Shown here piece after piece: positions 10,040 to 18,736 of a DNA stretch of 64,000 bases (positions are counted from its first letter, which is position 1; each line of letters starts with the position of its first letter). The stretch covers positions 248,001 through 312,000 of the forward strand of contig NZ_ABCK01000004.1 of assembly GCF_000170755.1 (NCBI RefSeq), read 5' to 3'. Origin of the DNA: Lentisphaera araneosa HTCC2155. GTDB taxonomy: Bacteria > Verrucomicrobiota > Lentisphaeria > Lentisphaerales > Lentisphaeraceae. The notes beneath the pieces are model-generated. The model searched no databases. It was given only the letters and a program-made list of their open reading frames with translations, and was not told where the DNA came from. The position numbers and the translations under genes are program-made.

Positions 10040-10999
10040 TTATTGAAAACCCCTAGCTCTAATCATCCAGCGCGTTGGGCTGAGTTCTTCTTCAAGAGAA
10101 AGTAGCATTTTGCGACTTTCGCAAATTTCTTTAATAAATTCGGCTAAAAAGTCAAGCTTTTCATCCGACAAATCCAAGTCACCAAAATCCTTATCGCCGA
10201 TAATCATTCTTGTACGTGCTCCCGCGTCACAACTTTCAATCATTCCCTTGGTCCCAAAGATCCGTAGCATTTCATTGCCCCAGCTACCCATACCGGGATT
10301 GTGGAGATAATTCGCTATACAAGAATAAAGCCCTCCGTTCTCAAGCCTACCGCTGAAGCTAGTCGCCATTTTCAAGTCTGAATTTTTGCGGACTTCGCCA
10401 AGTGTACTTGTTTGGCTATAAATATCTTTGATCTTTTGTCCAGCAACATGCTCCACAAAACGTGCGGCATGAACTCCAACTTGAGCCAATAGACCTCCAT
10501 CCACTTTTTCGTTCCGTGGTCGCCAATCTGCATAGGGATACGATTTCTGAGCAAGAACCTGAACCACTTCTCCAATCTGACCACTTTGCACAATCTTGCG
10601 AATGGACCAATAAGGCTCTTCCCAAAGTGTACCCGCCATCTCATGAAAGAGCGCCTTTGACTTTGCGGCGCTCGCAATAATTCTATCTAAATCTTTTTCA
10701 CTTAGAGCACAGGGCTTTTCTGCATAGACATGTATGCCTTTATCTAAAGCGCGCACAGCTAAATCAGCCTGTTCTGAACGGTGCCCTGAACACAAGCTAA
10801 TCATCTCGACGCCATAGTCATGGATTAACTTTTCAAAATCATTTTCAAGTTTGATATCAGAGTACTTTTGCAAAAGATCACTTTCTGCGGACTCTGCAAA
10901 AGCACCAATTGCCACAAGCTCAAACTCTGGATATAATTCTAGGTCTTTATAAATCTGATGACCATTATCTCCCCAAAGAGCTAAGTTAATTTTCTTCAC
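10040..10999 (-). CDS. Gfo/Idh/MocA family oxidoreductase
   Basis: This 319-residue protein has an N-terminal Rossmann fold (residues 1-120) containing the family signature AEKPCAL, and a C-terminal alpha/beta domain with GGLLAQVGVHAARF, where the Gfo/Idh His-containing substrate motif usually sits. Family members oxidise or reduce sugars, inositols or sugar derivatives with tightly bound NAD(P). The GTG start at 10999 overlaps the TAG stop of the GH2 gene by one base (TAGTG), so the pair is translationally coupled. This suggests the enzyme acts on the monosaccharide released by that GH2. The first glycine-rich loop (LWGDNGHQ) is atypical of the GxGxxG consensus. Confidence 0.82.
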   Translation of the reverse strand: MKKINLALWGDNGHQIYKDLELYPEFELVAIGAFAESAESDLLQKYSDIKLENDFEKLIHDYGVEMISLCSGHRSEQADLAVRALDKGIHVYAEKPCALSEKDLDRIIASAAKSKALFHEMAGTLWEEPYWSIRKIVQSGQIGEVVQVLAQKSYPYADWRPRNEKVDGGLLAQVGVHAARFVEHVAGQKIKDIYSQTSTLGEVRKNSDLKMATSFSGRLENGGLYSCIANYLHNPGMGSWGNEMLRIFGTKGMIESCDAGARTRMIIGDKDFGDLDLSDEKLDFLAEFIKEICESRKMLLSLEEELSPTRWMIRARGFQ

Positions 11000-12825
11000 T
11001 AATCATTAAACCTTTTGCGTAGCTTGGTGATTTCATCCTGAACGACGTCAAAGACATGTTTCTTTTGGTAATTATTATCCAACATTCCATAGGCAAAGGT
11101 TCCCGACCCACGATTATACCAACGCCAGTGCATAGGCACACGACAATCCATCAAGGCCCAAGGCACATAACCCACAATTTCTTCATGATCATGGTAAGTG
11201 GCGTAGGCCTCTCGCAAGATTTTTTCGTGACGTACCGGGTGACCAAGATCAGTCTCTGGTCTATCAGTTTCCTCTGTAGTTGACATAGAACCAAACTCCG
11301 TAATCATAAGTGGCTTATTAAAGCGCTTGAGCATATCTACAAATTTCTGTGTCGCAATGGGGTTATCTCCTGGATTGGAAACATAGAGATTTGCCCCCAA
11401 AACATCCATCAATTCATAAAACTCATCTGGATGGCCTGGATGCCAACTTTCTTTAGCAATTTCCGTGTCAAAGTGATCTCCTGCATCTGGAGTCCAGTCC
11501 TTATTCGCTTCAGTTTTCCTGTGACCTGAGTCAGCTGAACTAATGAGTCGACTAGGATCTAAATCGCGAATTTGTGCACATGCTTTCGTCCAGTAGGGAT
11601 AATTGCCTGTCGTTAAGTCGCTATTTGAACCCGCTGCAGTTCCATCTCCGGCACACTCATTGGAAACTGACCAAAAAATCAATGAAGCTCTATTCCAATC
11701 GCGTAATACAGCCTCCCTCATCATCCCAAGGGCTTTACTCAACAAAGGTTCTTCATGAATCTTGGGTAACCAATATACAGGAACTTCTTCCCACCATAGC
11801 ATACCCGCGCGATCCATCGCCTTGCCAAACTCTTCGGCATAAGGGTAATGTGCACAGCGCAAAAAGTTACAACCTAGTTCACGTGCTTTTTCAAGCATCA
11901 GCTCTATGCCCTCAGCTGTGGGAACGCGACCTGTATCAGGGAATTCAGAGTGGACTGCGACACCATAGAGGCGAATCTCTTTACCATTGAGAAGGATTTT
12001 TTCTCCCTCAGTTTTAATTTCGCGAAAACCAATTTCATCTTTAATAGTTTCTGTTGCCGTTTCAATGATTGTATCGTAGAGCTTAGGATTTTCTTGATCC
12101 CAAAGTTCAATCTGTGAAGGCTCTAAAACAAATTCAAATTTTTCTTTTTCGCCGACTTTTGCAGAAGCCTTATGACTCAAAGCCAATTCATCAATTTTAA
12201 ACTCGTAATCCAAAGTCGTTTCACCTTCAGTTGACTGCGCAAATATCTCGACCTGAACCTTGACCTTGCCATCTTCTAAAACTGTCTGAGTTCTAAAATT
12301 CTCTACATAGCTCTTTGGCACAAAAATAATTCTAACCGAACCCGTGAGACCACCATCATTATTCCAATCGGTACGAATACCAGGTACGCGATCCTCCTGC
12401 ATGAAATTATCGATCAGCACAAATAGACGATTACTGCCTTCTTTAAGTAAATCTGTTACCTTAAATTGAAAAGGAGAATAACCCCATTCGTGATTACCTA
12501 CATGCTCACCATTGAGATAAACTTCTGAGCGATAGGTCGCACTATCAATACATAAAAAGGCCTCATGCCCTTCAGGAATTTCATTGACGTCGAAGTCACG
12601 TGCGTAGTTGGCATGGCCATCGTACCACTTCAGTTCTTCAAATTCCTTTTTCCATGTTGATGGCACCTGCGTATCCCACATCCCATCCATATTGAAGCAA
12701 GGGAAAAAACCTGAATTATCCCCTTCTTGTTTCCACCAAGATTGCTGCCTGCAACGTTGGTAAGGATCTGGATTAAACTTCCAAGTTCCATTAAGGTCGA
12801 TAAACGAATTTCGAGTTTTAAACAT
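10999..12825 (-). CDS. Glycoside hydrolase family 2 enzyme (beta-glucuronidase/beta-galactosidase type)
   Basis: This 608-residue GH2 has no signal peptide and is probably cytoplasmic. The ATG at 12825 (MFKTRN) is preceded by AAGGAAT at a good distance. An upstream in-frame start is less likely. The sugar-binding jelly roll (residues 10-170, LNGTWKFNPDP), an immunoglobulin-like domain (170-270) and a TIM barrel follow in order. The acid/base is Glu390 in SNECAG and the nucleophile is Glu510 in ITEFGS, both intact. The REIKTEGEKILLNGKEIRLYGV segment is a normal barrel entry. It would release a terminal beta-linked residue such as glucuronate or galactose from imported oligosaccharides. It is coupled to the Gfo/Idh/MocA gene and divergent from the GH43 gene. 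Confidence 0.87.
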   Translation of the reverse strand: MFKTRNSFIDLNGTWKFNPDPYQRCRQQSWWKQEGDNSGFFPCFNMDGMWDTQVPSTWKKEFEELKWYDGHANYARDFDVNEIPEGHEAFLCIDSATYRSEVYLNGEHVGNHEWGYSPFQFKVTDLLKEGSNRLFVLIDNFMQEDRVPGIRTDWNNDGGLTGSVRIIFVPKSYVENFRTQTVLEDGKVKVQVEIFAQSTEGETTLDYEFKIDELALSHKASAKVGEKEKFEFVLEPSQIELWDQENPKLYDTIIETATETIKDEIGFREIKTEGEKILLNGKEIRLYGVAVHSEFPDTGRVPTAEGIELMLEKARELGCNFLRCAHYPYAEEFGKAMDRAGMLWWEEVPVYWLPKIHEEPLLSKALGMMREAVLRDWNRASLIFWSVSNECAGDGTAAGSNSDLTTGNYPYWTKACAQIRDLDPSRLISSADSGHRKTEANKDWTPDAGDHFDTEIAKESWHPGHPDEFYELMDVLGANLYVSNPGDNPIATQKFVDMLKRFNKPLMITEFGSMSTTEETDRPETDLGHPVRHEKILREAYATYHDHEEIVGYVPWALMDCRVPMHWRWYNRGSGTFAYGMLDNNYQKKHVFDVVQDEITKLRKRFND

Positions 12826-12905
12826 AGTAATAATTCCTTTTAAACGTGACTTACACATCGTTAATTAATTTTAATTATAAAATACTATATAACATACAAA
12901 ATGAT

Positions 12906-12935
12906 TTGACAATGTATTTTGATGTATTTTATTAA
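12906..12935 (+). promoter_or_regulatory. Candidate promoter for the GH43 gene in the GH2/GH43 divergent region
   Basis: A perfect -35-like TTGACA at 12906-12911 is followed after 18 bases by TATTAA at 12930-12935, and the ATG is about 50 bases further on. The region also holds repeated TGTATTTT blocks (ATGTATTTTGATGTATTTT) that could be an operator. The -10 match is only moderate, so this is a candidate. Confidence 0.4.
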
Positions 12936-12986
12936 AATTATAAAAAGCAGTTCTTTAAGAGATAAAACCAAAAGCACACAAGTCCC

Positions 12987-14582
12987 ATGATTACAAAATA
13001 TAAAAACCCTATCCTCCCTGGCTTCTATCCGGATCCCAGTGCCTGCCGAGTTGGCGATACTTTCTACATGGTTACAAGCAGCTTCGAATACTTTCCTGCT
13101 GTACCAATCTTTAAAAGTAAAAATCTCATTGATTGGGAACAAATTGGCCATTGCTTAAGTCGTAAAAGCCAACTCGACCTCATTGGCTGTAAAGCATCAG
13201 GAGGGATTTATGCCCCCACAATTCGTTATCATCAGGGACTTTTTTATATGGTCACGACCGACACCACAGGCATTGGCAATTTTTATGTAAGCGCAAAAGA
13301 TCCTGCAGGTGAGTGGTCCGAGCCAATTAAAGTCGCCCAGGGTGGTATTGATCCCTCACTTTTTTGGGATGATGATGGAAAATGCTATTTTGCCTCGAAC
13401 CACCTTCATTGGGCTGATCAGCAAGGTGCTTGGATTCGCGAAATGAACCCAAAAACGGGTGAACTACTTGGCGATGGCCCGACTTTCATGTGGGGTGGAA
13501 CTGGAGGTAAGTACCCCGAAGCTCCACATATTTATAAAAGGAATGATTTTTATTACCTCGTAATGGCTGAGGGAGGTACAGAATTGACTCATGCCGTGAC
13601 CATGGCTCGATCTAACAATATATACGGCCCCTATGAAGCCTGCCCTAATAATCCTATACTTAGTCATCGAGGTTCCGCTGAACCCATACAATCCACTGGT
13701 CATGCTGAATTTTTTGAAGATCAAAATGGCCAATGGTGGATGGTTTGCTTAGCTGTTCGTCACGGTCAATACCCACTCGTTCATCATTTAGGACGCGAAT
13801 CCTATCTTGCACCAGTTAATTGGGATGGCGACTGGCCACTAATTGAAGGTGATTATCTGCAGCTCTGCATGGATGTGCCCCAATCCTTACCTGCCCCACA
13901 TAAAGAACAAAATAAGTTTGAATTCATTGATAATTTCTCCACTCACGAACTCGACCTAACTTGGAACTTTCGACGTAATCCAATTCCAAATAGCTGGTCC
14001 TTGGAAAGCCAGGGACTGCGACTAAAATGCTCCGAAACGACTCTCGATTCCAGCGACCAGCTCTCCTGGGTAGGACGTCGTCAACAGCATTTTGACTGCC
14101 TAGCGGAAACTGAATTAAGCTTTGCCCCAAAAGATAAAGAAGAAGCCGGACTCACTGTTGGTATGAATGAGAGTCATTGGCACGCTTTGAGCATTCATTA
14201 TAAAAATAATCAACGTTTTATTACACTAAAACGCGCTATAGGCTCCATTCGTTTCGAGGTCAATTCAAGCCCAATCCCCGCAGCAGGAAAAGTCAAACTC
14301 CGTTTAACAAGTGATGATATCTGGTATACTTTTAGTGCAGAAGTTCAGGGAAAAACTTATGAGCTCGGCCAGGCCGAAGTTCGCCATATTGCAACGGAAA
14401 TTGCGGGTGGTTTCACCGGAGCCTACATCGCACTTTACGCCAGCTCAAATGGTGCAGAGTCCGCAAACACCGCCCTCTTTCATAATTTCTGTTACAAAGA
14501 TATTTCGACCCGGGCTCACGATGACCGTGGACTCATTAGCATGGTGAATCCCGACATCGTTGCTGACAACCTCGCTTTATAA
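12987..14582 (+). CDS. Glycoside hydrolase family 43 (beta-xylosidase / arabinofuranosidase type)
   Basis: This 531-residue protein has no signal peptide. The five-bladed GH43 propeller spans residues 1-310 and carries all three acidic residues: Asp16 in YPDPSAC (base), Asp122 in GIDPSLF (pKa modulator) and Glu178 in YPEAPHIY (acid). Residues about 330-520 form a beta-sandwich of the type found after xylan beta-xylosidase catalytic domains (FIDNFSTHELDLTWNF). The length is normal for that subgroup. It would trim xylose or arabinofuranose from short oligosaccharides in the cytoplasm. It diverges from the GH2 gene across a 160-base intergenic region and precedes an RbsD/FucU gene. Confidence 0.87.
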   Translation: MITKYKNPILPGFYPDPSACRVGDTFYMVTSSFEYFPAVPIFKSKNLIDWEQIGHCLSRKSQLDLIGCKASGGIYAPTIRYHQGLFYMVTTDTTGIGNFYVSAKDPAGEWSEPIKVAQGGIDPSLFWDDDGKCYFASNHLHWADQQGAWIREMNPKTGELLGDGPTFMWGGTGGKYPEAPHIYKRNDFYYLVMAEGGTELTHAVTMARSNNIYGPYEACPNNPILSHRGSAEPIQSTGHAEFFEDQNGQWWMVCLAVRHGQYPLVHHLGRESYLAPVNWDGDWPLIEGDYLQLCMDVPQSLPAPHKEQNKFEFIDNFSTHELDLTWNFRRNPIPNSWSLESQGLRLKCSETTLDSSDQLSWVGRRQQHFDCLAETELSFAPKDKEEAGLTVGMNESHWHALSIHYKNNQRFITLKRAIGSIRFEVNSSPIPAAGKVKLRLTSDDIWYTFSAEVQGKTYELGQAEVRHIATEIAGGFTGAYIALYASSNGAESANTALFHNFCYKDISTRAHDDRGLISMVNPDIVADNLAL

Positions 14583-14585
14583 CTG

Positions 14586-14755
14586 CGAACACCAAACTCC
14601 TGCTTGGTGCCCTAAAACAAACTCTTAAACCTCACGCTGAATTGAGAACCACATAGCTTGGAACGCCGAGCTCCTGTCTTGCACACTAAAACAAAATCTT
14701 AATTCGTATTGTTACTAAACCTAAGCCGAAGGCGCTACCTAAGCCGAAGGCGCTA
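14586..14755. repeat. Degenerate ~42-bp direct repeats and a perfect 18-bp tandem duplication
   Basis: Two related blocks begin GAACACCAAACTCC (14586) and GAACGCCGAGCTCC (14660), and each ends with CTAAAACAAA-CTTAA. The unit CCTAAGCCGAAGGCGCTA is then perfectly duplicated at 14720-14737 and 14738-14755. The first block contains a CACCAA...TTGGTG hairpin just after the GH43 stop that could end transcription, but it lacks a T tract. Confidence 0.7.
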
Positions 14756-14783
14756 CCCATAAATAATAATAAACAAGATACTT

Positions 14784-15173
14784 ATGTTCAATCATCCATT
14801 ACTCAATCCAGCACTTCACGAACTGCTCATGCGAGTTCGCCACACTAACACCATAGTCATTTCAGACAAAGGTTTCCCCTTCTGGCCAGAGATCGAAACT
14901 ATCGACATCTCCCTGGCAGATGATCAACCTTCAGTCCTCGATGTTCTCAAAGTCATTCTACCTCATTTTACAGTGGGTAAATGTTGGATGGCTGAAGAAT
15001 TTAATTCATGGAATAATGAAGAAACAAAAAAACAATTTGCCGCAGTTCTTTCAGATATTCCGCGTGAATTCAAAGATCACGACGAATTTAAAAAGCTCGT
15101 ACCAAAAGCCATTGGTCTTATAAGAACAGGTGGGACAGCATCTTACTCCAATATCATTCTCGAAAGCGCCTAA
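14784..15173 (+). CDS. RbsD/FucU family sugar mutarotase-like protein
   Basis: This 129-residue protein resembles the RbsD/FucU family, whose members interconvert pyranose/furanose or alpha/beta anomers of ribose or fucose. Visible family features are an N-terminal helix with HPLLNPALHELLMRVRHTNTIVISDKGFP, a VLDVLKVIL helix and a C-terminal ALGLIRTGG-like strand (AIGLIRTGGTASYSNIILESA). The N-terminal part HTNTIVISDKGFP matches the GHTDEIVIADAGFP-type substrate pocket segment. It sits 200 bases after GH43 on the same strand and facing the FucDH/Kelch-SSS locus, which favours sugar anomer conversion in the same pathway. Ribose versus fucose cannot be decided by eye. Confidence 0.78.
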   Translation: MFNHPLLNPALHELLMRVRHTNTIVISDKGFPFWPEIETIDISLADDQPSVLDVLKVILPHFTVGKCWMAEEFNSWNNEETKKQFAAVLSDIPREFKDHDEFKKLVPKAIGLIRTGGTASYSNIILESA

Positions 15174-15346
15174 ATTTTAAACGACTTCACAATTCGATTC
15201 ACTGTGTCATTCCATACTTACTCCCTTTAGCCTAAGCTTTTGTACGTAATAAAGGAAACATCCCCCTTCCTTTTACAGCAAGAGCCAAATCATATTTCTT
15301 AAAAATCCCATTCTCTAGAGGATATGCAATCCAATAAAATGCTTCA

Positions 15347-15817
15347 CTAAAGTTTACGATCGAGGGTGCGGTACTGGATTGCTTCGGCAATATGTTGAGC
15401 TTGGTTAGTTTCGCTAGCTTCCAGGTCGGCTATGGTTCGCGAGACTCGCAAAATGCGGTCGTAGGCTCGAGCTGAGAGGTCGAGACTCGAGATCGCTTGT
15501 TCGAGCAAGGCTCGACTTCCCGAATCCAGTTCGCAGAGTTCCTGGAGCTCTTTGGCATTGAGGCTAGCATTTGTGCGGCTCTCGCCAAAGCGTTGGTACT
15601 GCAGCGCCCTCGCCTTTTCAACGCGTTCGCGGATGGATTCCGAGCTCTCGCCATTGGCTTTATTCATCAGTTCCTGCTGACTCAGAGGGTTCACTTCTAG
15701 GTGTAAATCAATGCGATCCAAGAGCGGTCCAGAAATCTTATTTCGGTACCTTTGTATCTGCGTGGAGGTGCACCGGCACTCGTGGCTATGACTTCCAAAA
15801 AAGCCACAGGGATAAAT
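15347..15817 (-). pseudogene. Remnant of a ComM/YifB-like Mg-chelatase-type AAA+ protein (C-terminal end only)
   Basis: The minus-strand frame reads PCGFFGSHSHECRCT, QRYRNKISGPLLDRIDLHLEV and then the ComM C-terminal helical domain ending in AEAIQYRTLDRKL. Intact ComM proteins are about 500 residues, whereas only about 157 codons remain here. The frame is cut by a TAG at 15818-15820, and nothing upstream encodes the AAA+ Walker motifs. An ATG within LLDRID could still give a 124-residue product, but it would lack the ATPase. ComM promotes branch migration during natural transformation. This copy is a dead fragment, probably left by a rearrangement. Confidence 0.8.
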
Positions 15818-15910
15818 CTAAAGTCATTGCGGTGACTATAAGGTGTTAGTTTATAATAAGTTGAGAATAAAAAAAAACTAAGATATTTAATTGGTTTTTG
15901 CTGTCATCCA

Positions 15911-16007
15911 CAGGCATAATGCGACCCATACAAGATGCTGCTGTATAGGTAAATACTTTTATCTGTCTGGCAAGACCCTTGACCAGGCAACGAGGGGCTA
16001 TGCCCTG
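15911..16007 (+). other. Possible structured RNA element (nested hairpins)
   Basis: An outer stem CAGGCATA (15911-15918) / TATGCCCTG (15999-16007, one bulge) encloses two shorter helices. These are CCATACA...TGTATAGG (15926-15932/15942-15949) and CTGGCAAG-ACC-CTTGACCAG (15967-15974/15978-15986, one bulged A). It lies between the ComM remnant and the GntR gene. I do not recognise it as a known riboswitch, 6S RNA or tmRNA, and strand is a guess. It may be a remnant of another gene. Confidence 0.25.
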
Positions 16008-16043
16008 ATTTATGGGGAATCTATGTTCTTAATAAAGACTAAA

Positions 16044-17084
16044 TTAGTTTTGAGTCGATTCGCCTTGATGAAGTCTTACGTTAGATGCTTCGAAAAGCAG
16101 GTTTCCATTCCATTCACTCGAAGGGTCTAAGATCCAGTCAATACAAACCTTTAGATAGGGTTTCATATCTGGACGTTCGAGCGAAGTAATTGAGGGGCAG
16201 TAGAGCTCTGCCTGTAACTCACCATCAGCTACGCAAATAGCCACATCTTTACCAGCCTCTAAACCATGGTCGCGCAAAGCTCGACAAGCGCCGATCGCGG
16301 CCGGCATTGTTAAACAAAAGAGTGCCTTACTCTTAAATTCACCCTTTTGAATGAGCTCGGAAATATAATCTCGACAAACTGAGCCTTCATGGTCATTGGA
16401 TCCATTGATATCCAAAAGGTCTCCTTGGATATTATGCATTTTCTTCCATACGCCCCAATGCTCTATACGTTTACTTATCGTTATATTATGAGCTTGGACA
16501 TTAAAGCAATCTACTTTTTCATGACCGAGGTCTACGAACTTATCGAGAAGCTGAGAAATAAAAATATTGGAGAAAATATTCAGTGAAGGGAAGTTCATGT
16601 TCGACATATCATAACCAAGAACTACTAAGCGAGTTGCTGTTTTTTGAAGCTTTTTATTGATCCAGGCAGGAATATTATCTGATCTGGGAATAAAAAATAG
16701 GCCATCAAAGCCTTCAAAAGCACTATGAAAGACAATGTCATCCCAACTAGAATAAAAGACCGGACGAATATTAATTGCGAGTTCTGAGGCAGCGCTGTAA
16801 AGGTCCTTTAACCAAAGGGCCACATCATTTGAACTTCCGCTTGGAGCCAAGAAGCAAATTTGCTTGTTCTTAACCACCAGCTTTGGATTGAACTCGAGTC
16901 GTCCGGTAGACTTTCGGTTTAAGTAGCCCTCTTCTACCAATTTGGCTAAAGCACGACGAGCAGTCATACGAGCTACACCAAGTTCATCTGCCAAGTCACG
17001 CTCAGAGGGAATTCCACTCATGGCGTAATAACCCTTTTTAAAACGCTTTTTAAGCATCTCTGTGATATCTTTATTGCGTAGCAT
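16044..17084 (-). CDS. GntR-type transcriptional regulator with LacI-like sugar-binding domain
   Basis: This 346-residue protein begins with a winged helix of the GntR class at residues 2-65 (SGIPSERDLADELGVARMTARRAL, shown in parts: PSERDLA, VARMTARRAL, LVEEGYL). Residues about 75-340 form a periplasmic-binding-protein-like effector domain as in AraR-type regulators. AGAGGT lies seven bases before the ATG. Such regulators repress sugar-utilisation operons until a sugar binds. It is the last minus-strand gene after the beta-helix lipoprotein, SSS symporter and GH71/99-like genes. It probably controls that block and perhaps the divergent GH38 gene. No operator could be fixed with confidence. 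Confidence 0.82.
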   Translation of the reverse strand: MLRNKDITEMLKKRFKKGYYAMSGIPSERDLADELGVARMTARRALAKLVEEGYLNRKSTGRLEFNPKLVVKNKQICFLAPSGSSNDVALWLKDLYSAASELAINIRPVFYSSWDDIVFHSAFEGFDGLFFIPRSDNIPAWINKKLQKTATRLVVLGYDMSNMNFPSLNIFSNIFISQLLDKFVDLGHEKVDCFNVQAHNITISKRIEHWGVWKKMHNIQGDLLDINGSNDHEGSVCRDYISELIQKGEFKSKALFCLTMPAAIGACRALRDHGLEAGKDVAICVADGELQAELYCPSITSLERPDMKPYLKVCIDWILDPSSEWNGNLLFEASNVRLHQGESTQN

Positions 17085-17152
17085 TACTTGACCTCTTTAT
17101 TCTATTTCCAAACAATAACTTCTTTCTTAAAAAAAAATAGTTTCACCCGTAC

Positions 17153-18736
17153 TTAAAAGGCCTTCTCCAAAGCAAAGGCTTTAATATCTTCTTGTAATTC
17201 TGTTCTAATATCTGCTTTTAAAATATTTTTACGTAAGGCTGAGTAGAGATCCATTGCGGAATCCCCCCTATTCTTTCTCTGTTCTTGGTCAATCAAGCTT
17301 AACCAAAGTGCCCAACGAAAATTCTGTAGACGACTTTCCGGTATACCTGGAAATTGCTTTTTAAACTCTTTGTTATTCATTAGGTCACGACGTAGCCAGT
17401 CCGAATTTTTCAATTCTTTTTGAAGGATGTTTACATACCTCGTCAATTCACGCAAAGTCGGCTTGCGTCCTAAGATCTCTTCATAGGCAGCCGTGACCAC
17501 TGCTTCAACTTCATCATCACCATAGCGATAAACTCTGTAACCCAATTCATTAGTCTTACCATGATTACAGCGTAGTAGGTGTAAGACATGACGCTCTGAT
17601 TTCTTGAATTCTTTTTGGAGCTTTGAGTCTTTCACTGTTTCGGCATCATAAATAAATGGACCTGGTTTTTCTGGGAGTTGATCCCCTAAGCCATCGGCAA
17701 GTCCTGAGTAAATTGCTGTACTCTTATTATCAAAGATGGTGAAGTTTTCCACGTTGTGAGCCACAAAACCATAAGACGCCGCTCCACCTGCCACTGTGTT
17801 TGAACGGATTTCGGCACCGTGTAAAATTTTATCTTGTTTGGATGGCACCCAAATGCCTGCACCCATGGGGAAAGCAATATGAATGCGTCCGCCCCAAGCA
17901 TCCACATAATTATTGATAAGTTTCGAGCCACGGTAATCTGTGCGTAAAACCTCTTCGTCCATTTTGTAATAGCCTAGGGGATCAACCAAGTTAATCCCGC
18001 CGAGTGATTCACGAGAAATTGTCGCAATGACATTATCTCTTACTACACTTCCTGGAGCACCAAAAAGCACGGCTCCCACATCCGTGGGGTCGAGTATGAG
18101 GTTGTTGGCAATCAGAGTATTCTTTGAGGCACAAGTAATGCCATCGCCCCAAGCAAAGGGTTTCTCACTCGCTTCGCGTCCATTACCACGTGGACCTACT
18201 CCAGCACCAAGAATAATATTATTTTTAACGACACAGTGATCACCACCTTCGTGAATCTTTAATGTGGACCAAGTTCGCGTGTCCATAAAGAGGCAGCTAT
18301 CGACTGTCTGATAGTTCGCGCCATTTCCCCCGAAAAAAGCCAAGGCTGGCTGGGGTACATTATGTATTTTAATCGAACCCGAATAGAAGCGACGATAACC
18401 ATCTAAAGCTATGTTTTTTAATAGGATATGATCCATGGCATTGCCATTGATCAATTGTTGTACCGAATTGTCCGCAGGCCTTAAAATTGCGTAGTCAGCA
18501 ATGGTTTTAGCCCCTGCAGTTAAAATCCTTTGACCATCTTTCTTAAACTTTAAAGCTTTTGTTAGGCGGTAAACCTGCCCCTTTTGCAAGTGCAGATCAT
18601 AGCCTCGGTCGAGGATCTCCTGTAGGTCATCACCTGGTTTTGCGAGAGTCTCTATGCGGTCATCCCACATTCCCCTATCAGACGTACAAGAAAAACATAA
18701 GCTAATTACAAGAAGTAAATTAAGGACTGTTTTCAC
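17153..18736 (-). CDS. Right-handed beta-helix lipoprotein (polysaccharide-lyase-like)
   Basis: This 527-residue protein has a lipoprotein signal peptide (LCFSC, Cys17). Residues about 60-370 are built of short repeating strands with asparagine ladders (VVKNNIILGAGVG, LIANNLILDP, VVRDNVIAT, LINNYVDAW, IRSNTVAGG, IFDNKSTAIY), typical of a right-handed parallel beta-helix such as the PL6 chondroitinase B/alginate lyase fold or related lyases. Residues 395-520 form a helical C-terminal domain (AAYEEILGRKPTLRELTRYV) resembling the DUF4214-type modules of planctomycete secreted proteins. Its start overlaps the end of the SSS gene by 17 bases, so the two are translationally coupled. I cannot assign catalytic residues, so a lyase or epimerase role is inferred from fold only. 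Confidence 0.7.
   Translation of the reverse strand: MKTVLNLLLVISLCFSCTSDRGMWDDRIETLAKPGDDLQEILDRGYDLHLQKGQVYRLTKALKFKKDGQRILTAGAKTIADYAILRPADNSVQQLINGNAMDHILLKNIALDGYRRFYSGSIKIHNVPQPALAFFGGNGANYQTVDSCLFMDTRTWSTLKIHEGGDHCVVKNNIILGAGVGPRGNGREASEKPFAWGDGITCASKNTLIANNLILDPTDVGAVLFGAPGSVVRDNVIATISRESLGGINLVDPLGYYKMDEEVLRTDYRGSKLINNYVDAWGGRIHIAFPMGAGIWVPSKQDKILHGAEIRSNTVAGGAASYGFVAHNVENFTIFDNKSTAIYSGLADGLGDQLPEKPGPFIYDAETVKDSKLQKEFKKSERHVLHLLRCNHGKTNELGYRVYRYGDDEVEAVVTAAYEEILGRKPTLRELTRYVNILQKELKNSDWLRRDLMNNKEFKKQFPGIPESRLQNFRWALWLSLIDQEQRKNRGDSAMDLYSALRKNILKADIRTELQEDIKAFALEKAF

Noticed and set aside
10416-10677. Several minus- and plus-strand frames inside the Gfo/Idh/MocA gene
   Set aside because: They are out-of-frame shadows with no motifs.
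15891-16130. Open frame of 79 codons between the ComM remnant and the GntR gene
   Set aside because: Non-ATG start, no recognisable motif and overlap with the end of the GntR gene. The hairpins there fit a structured or decayed region better.
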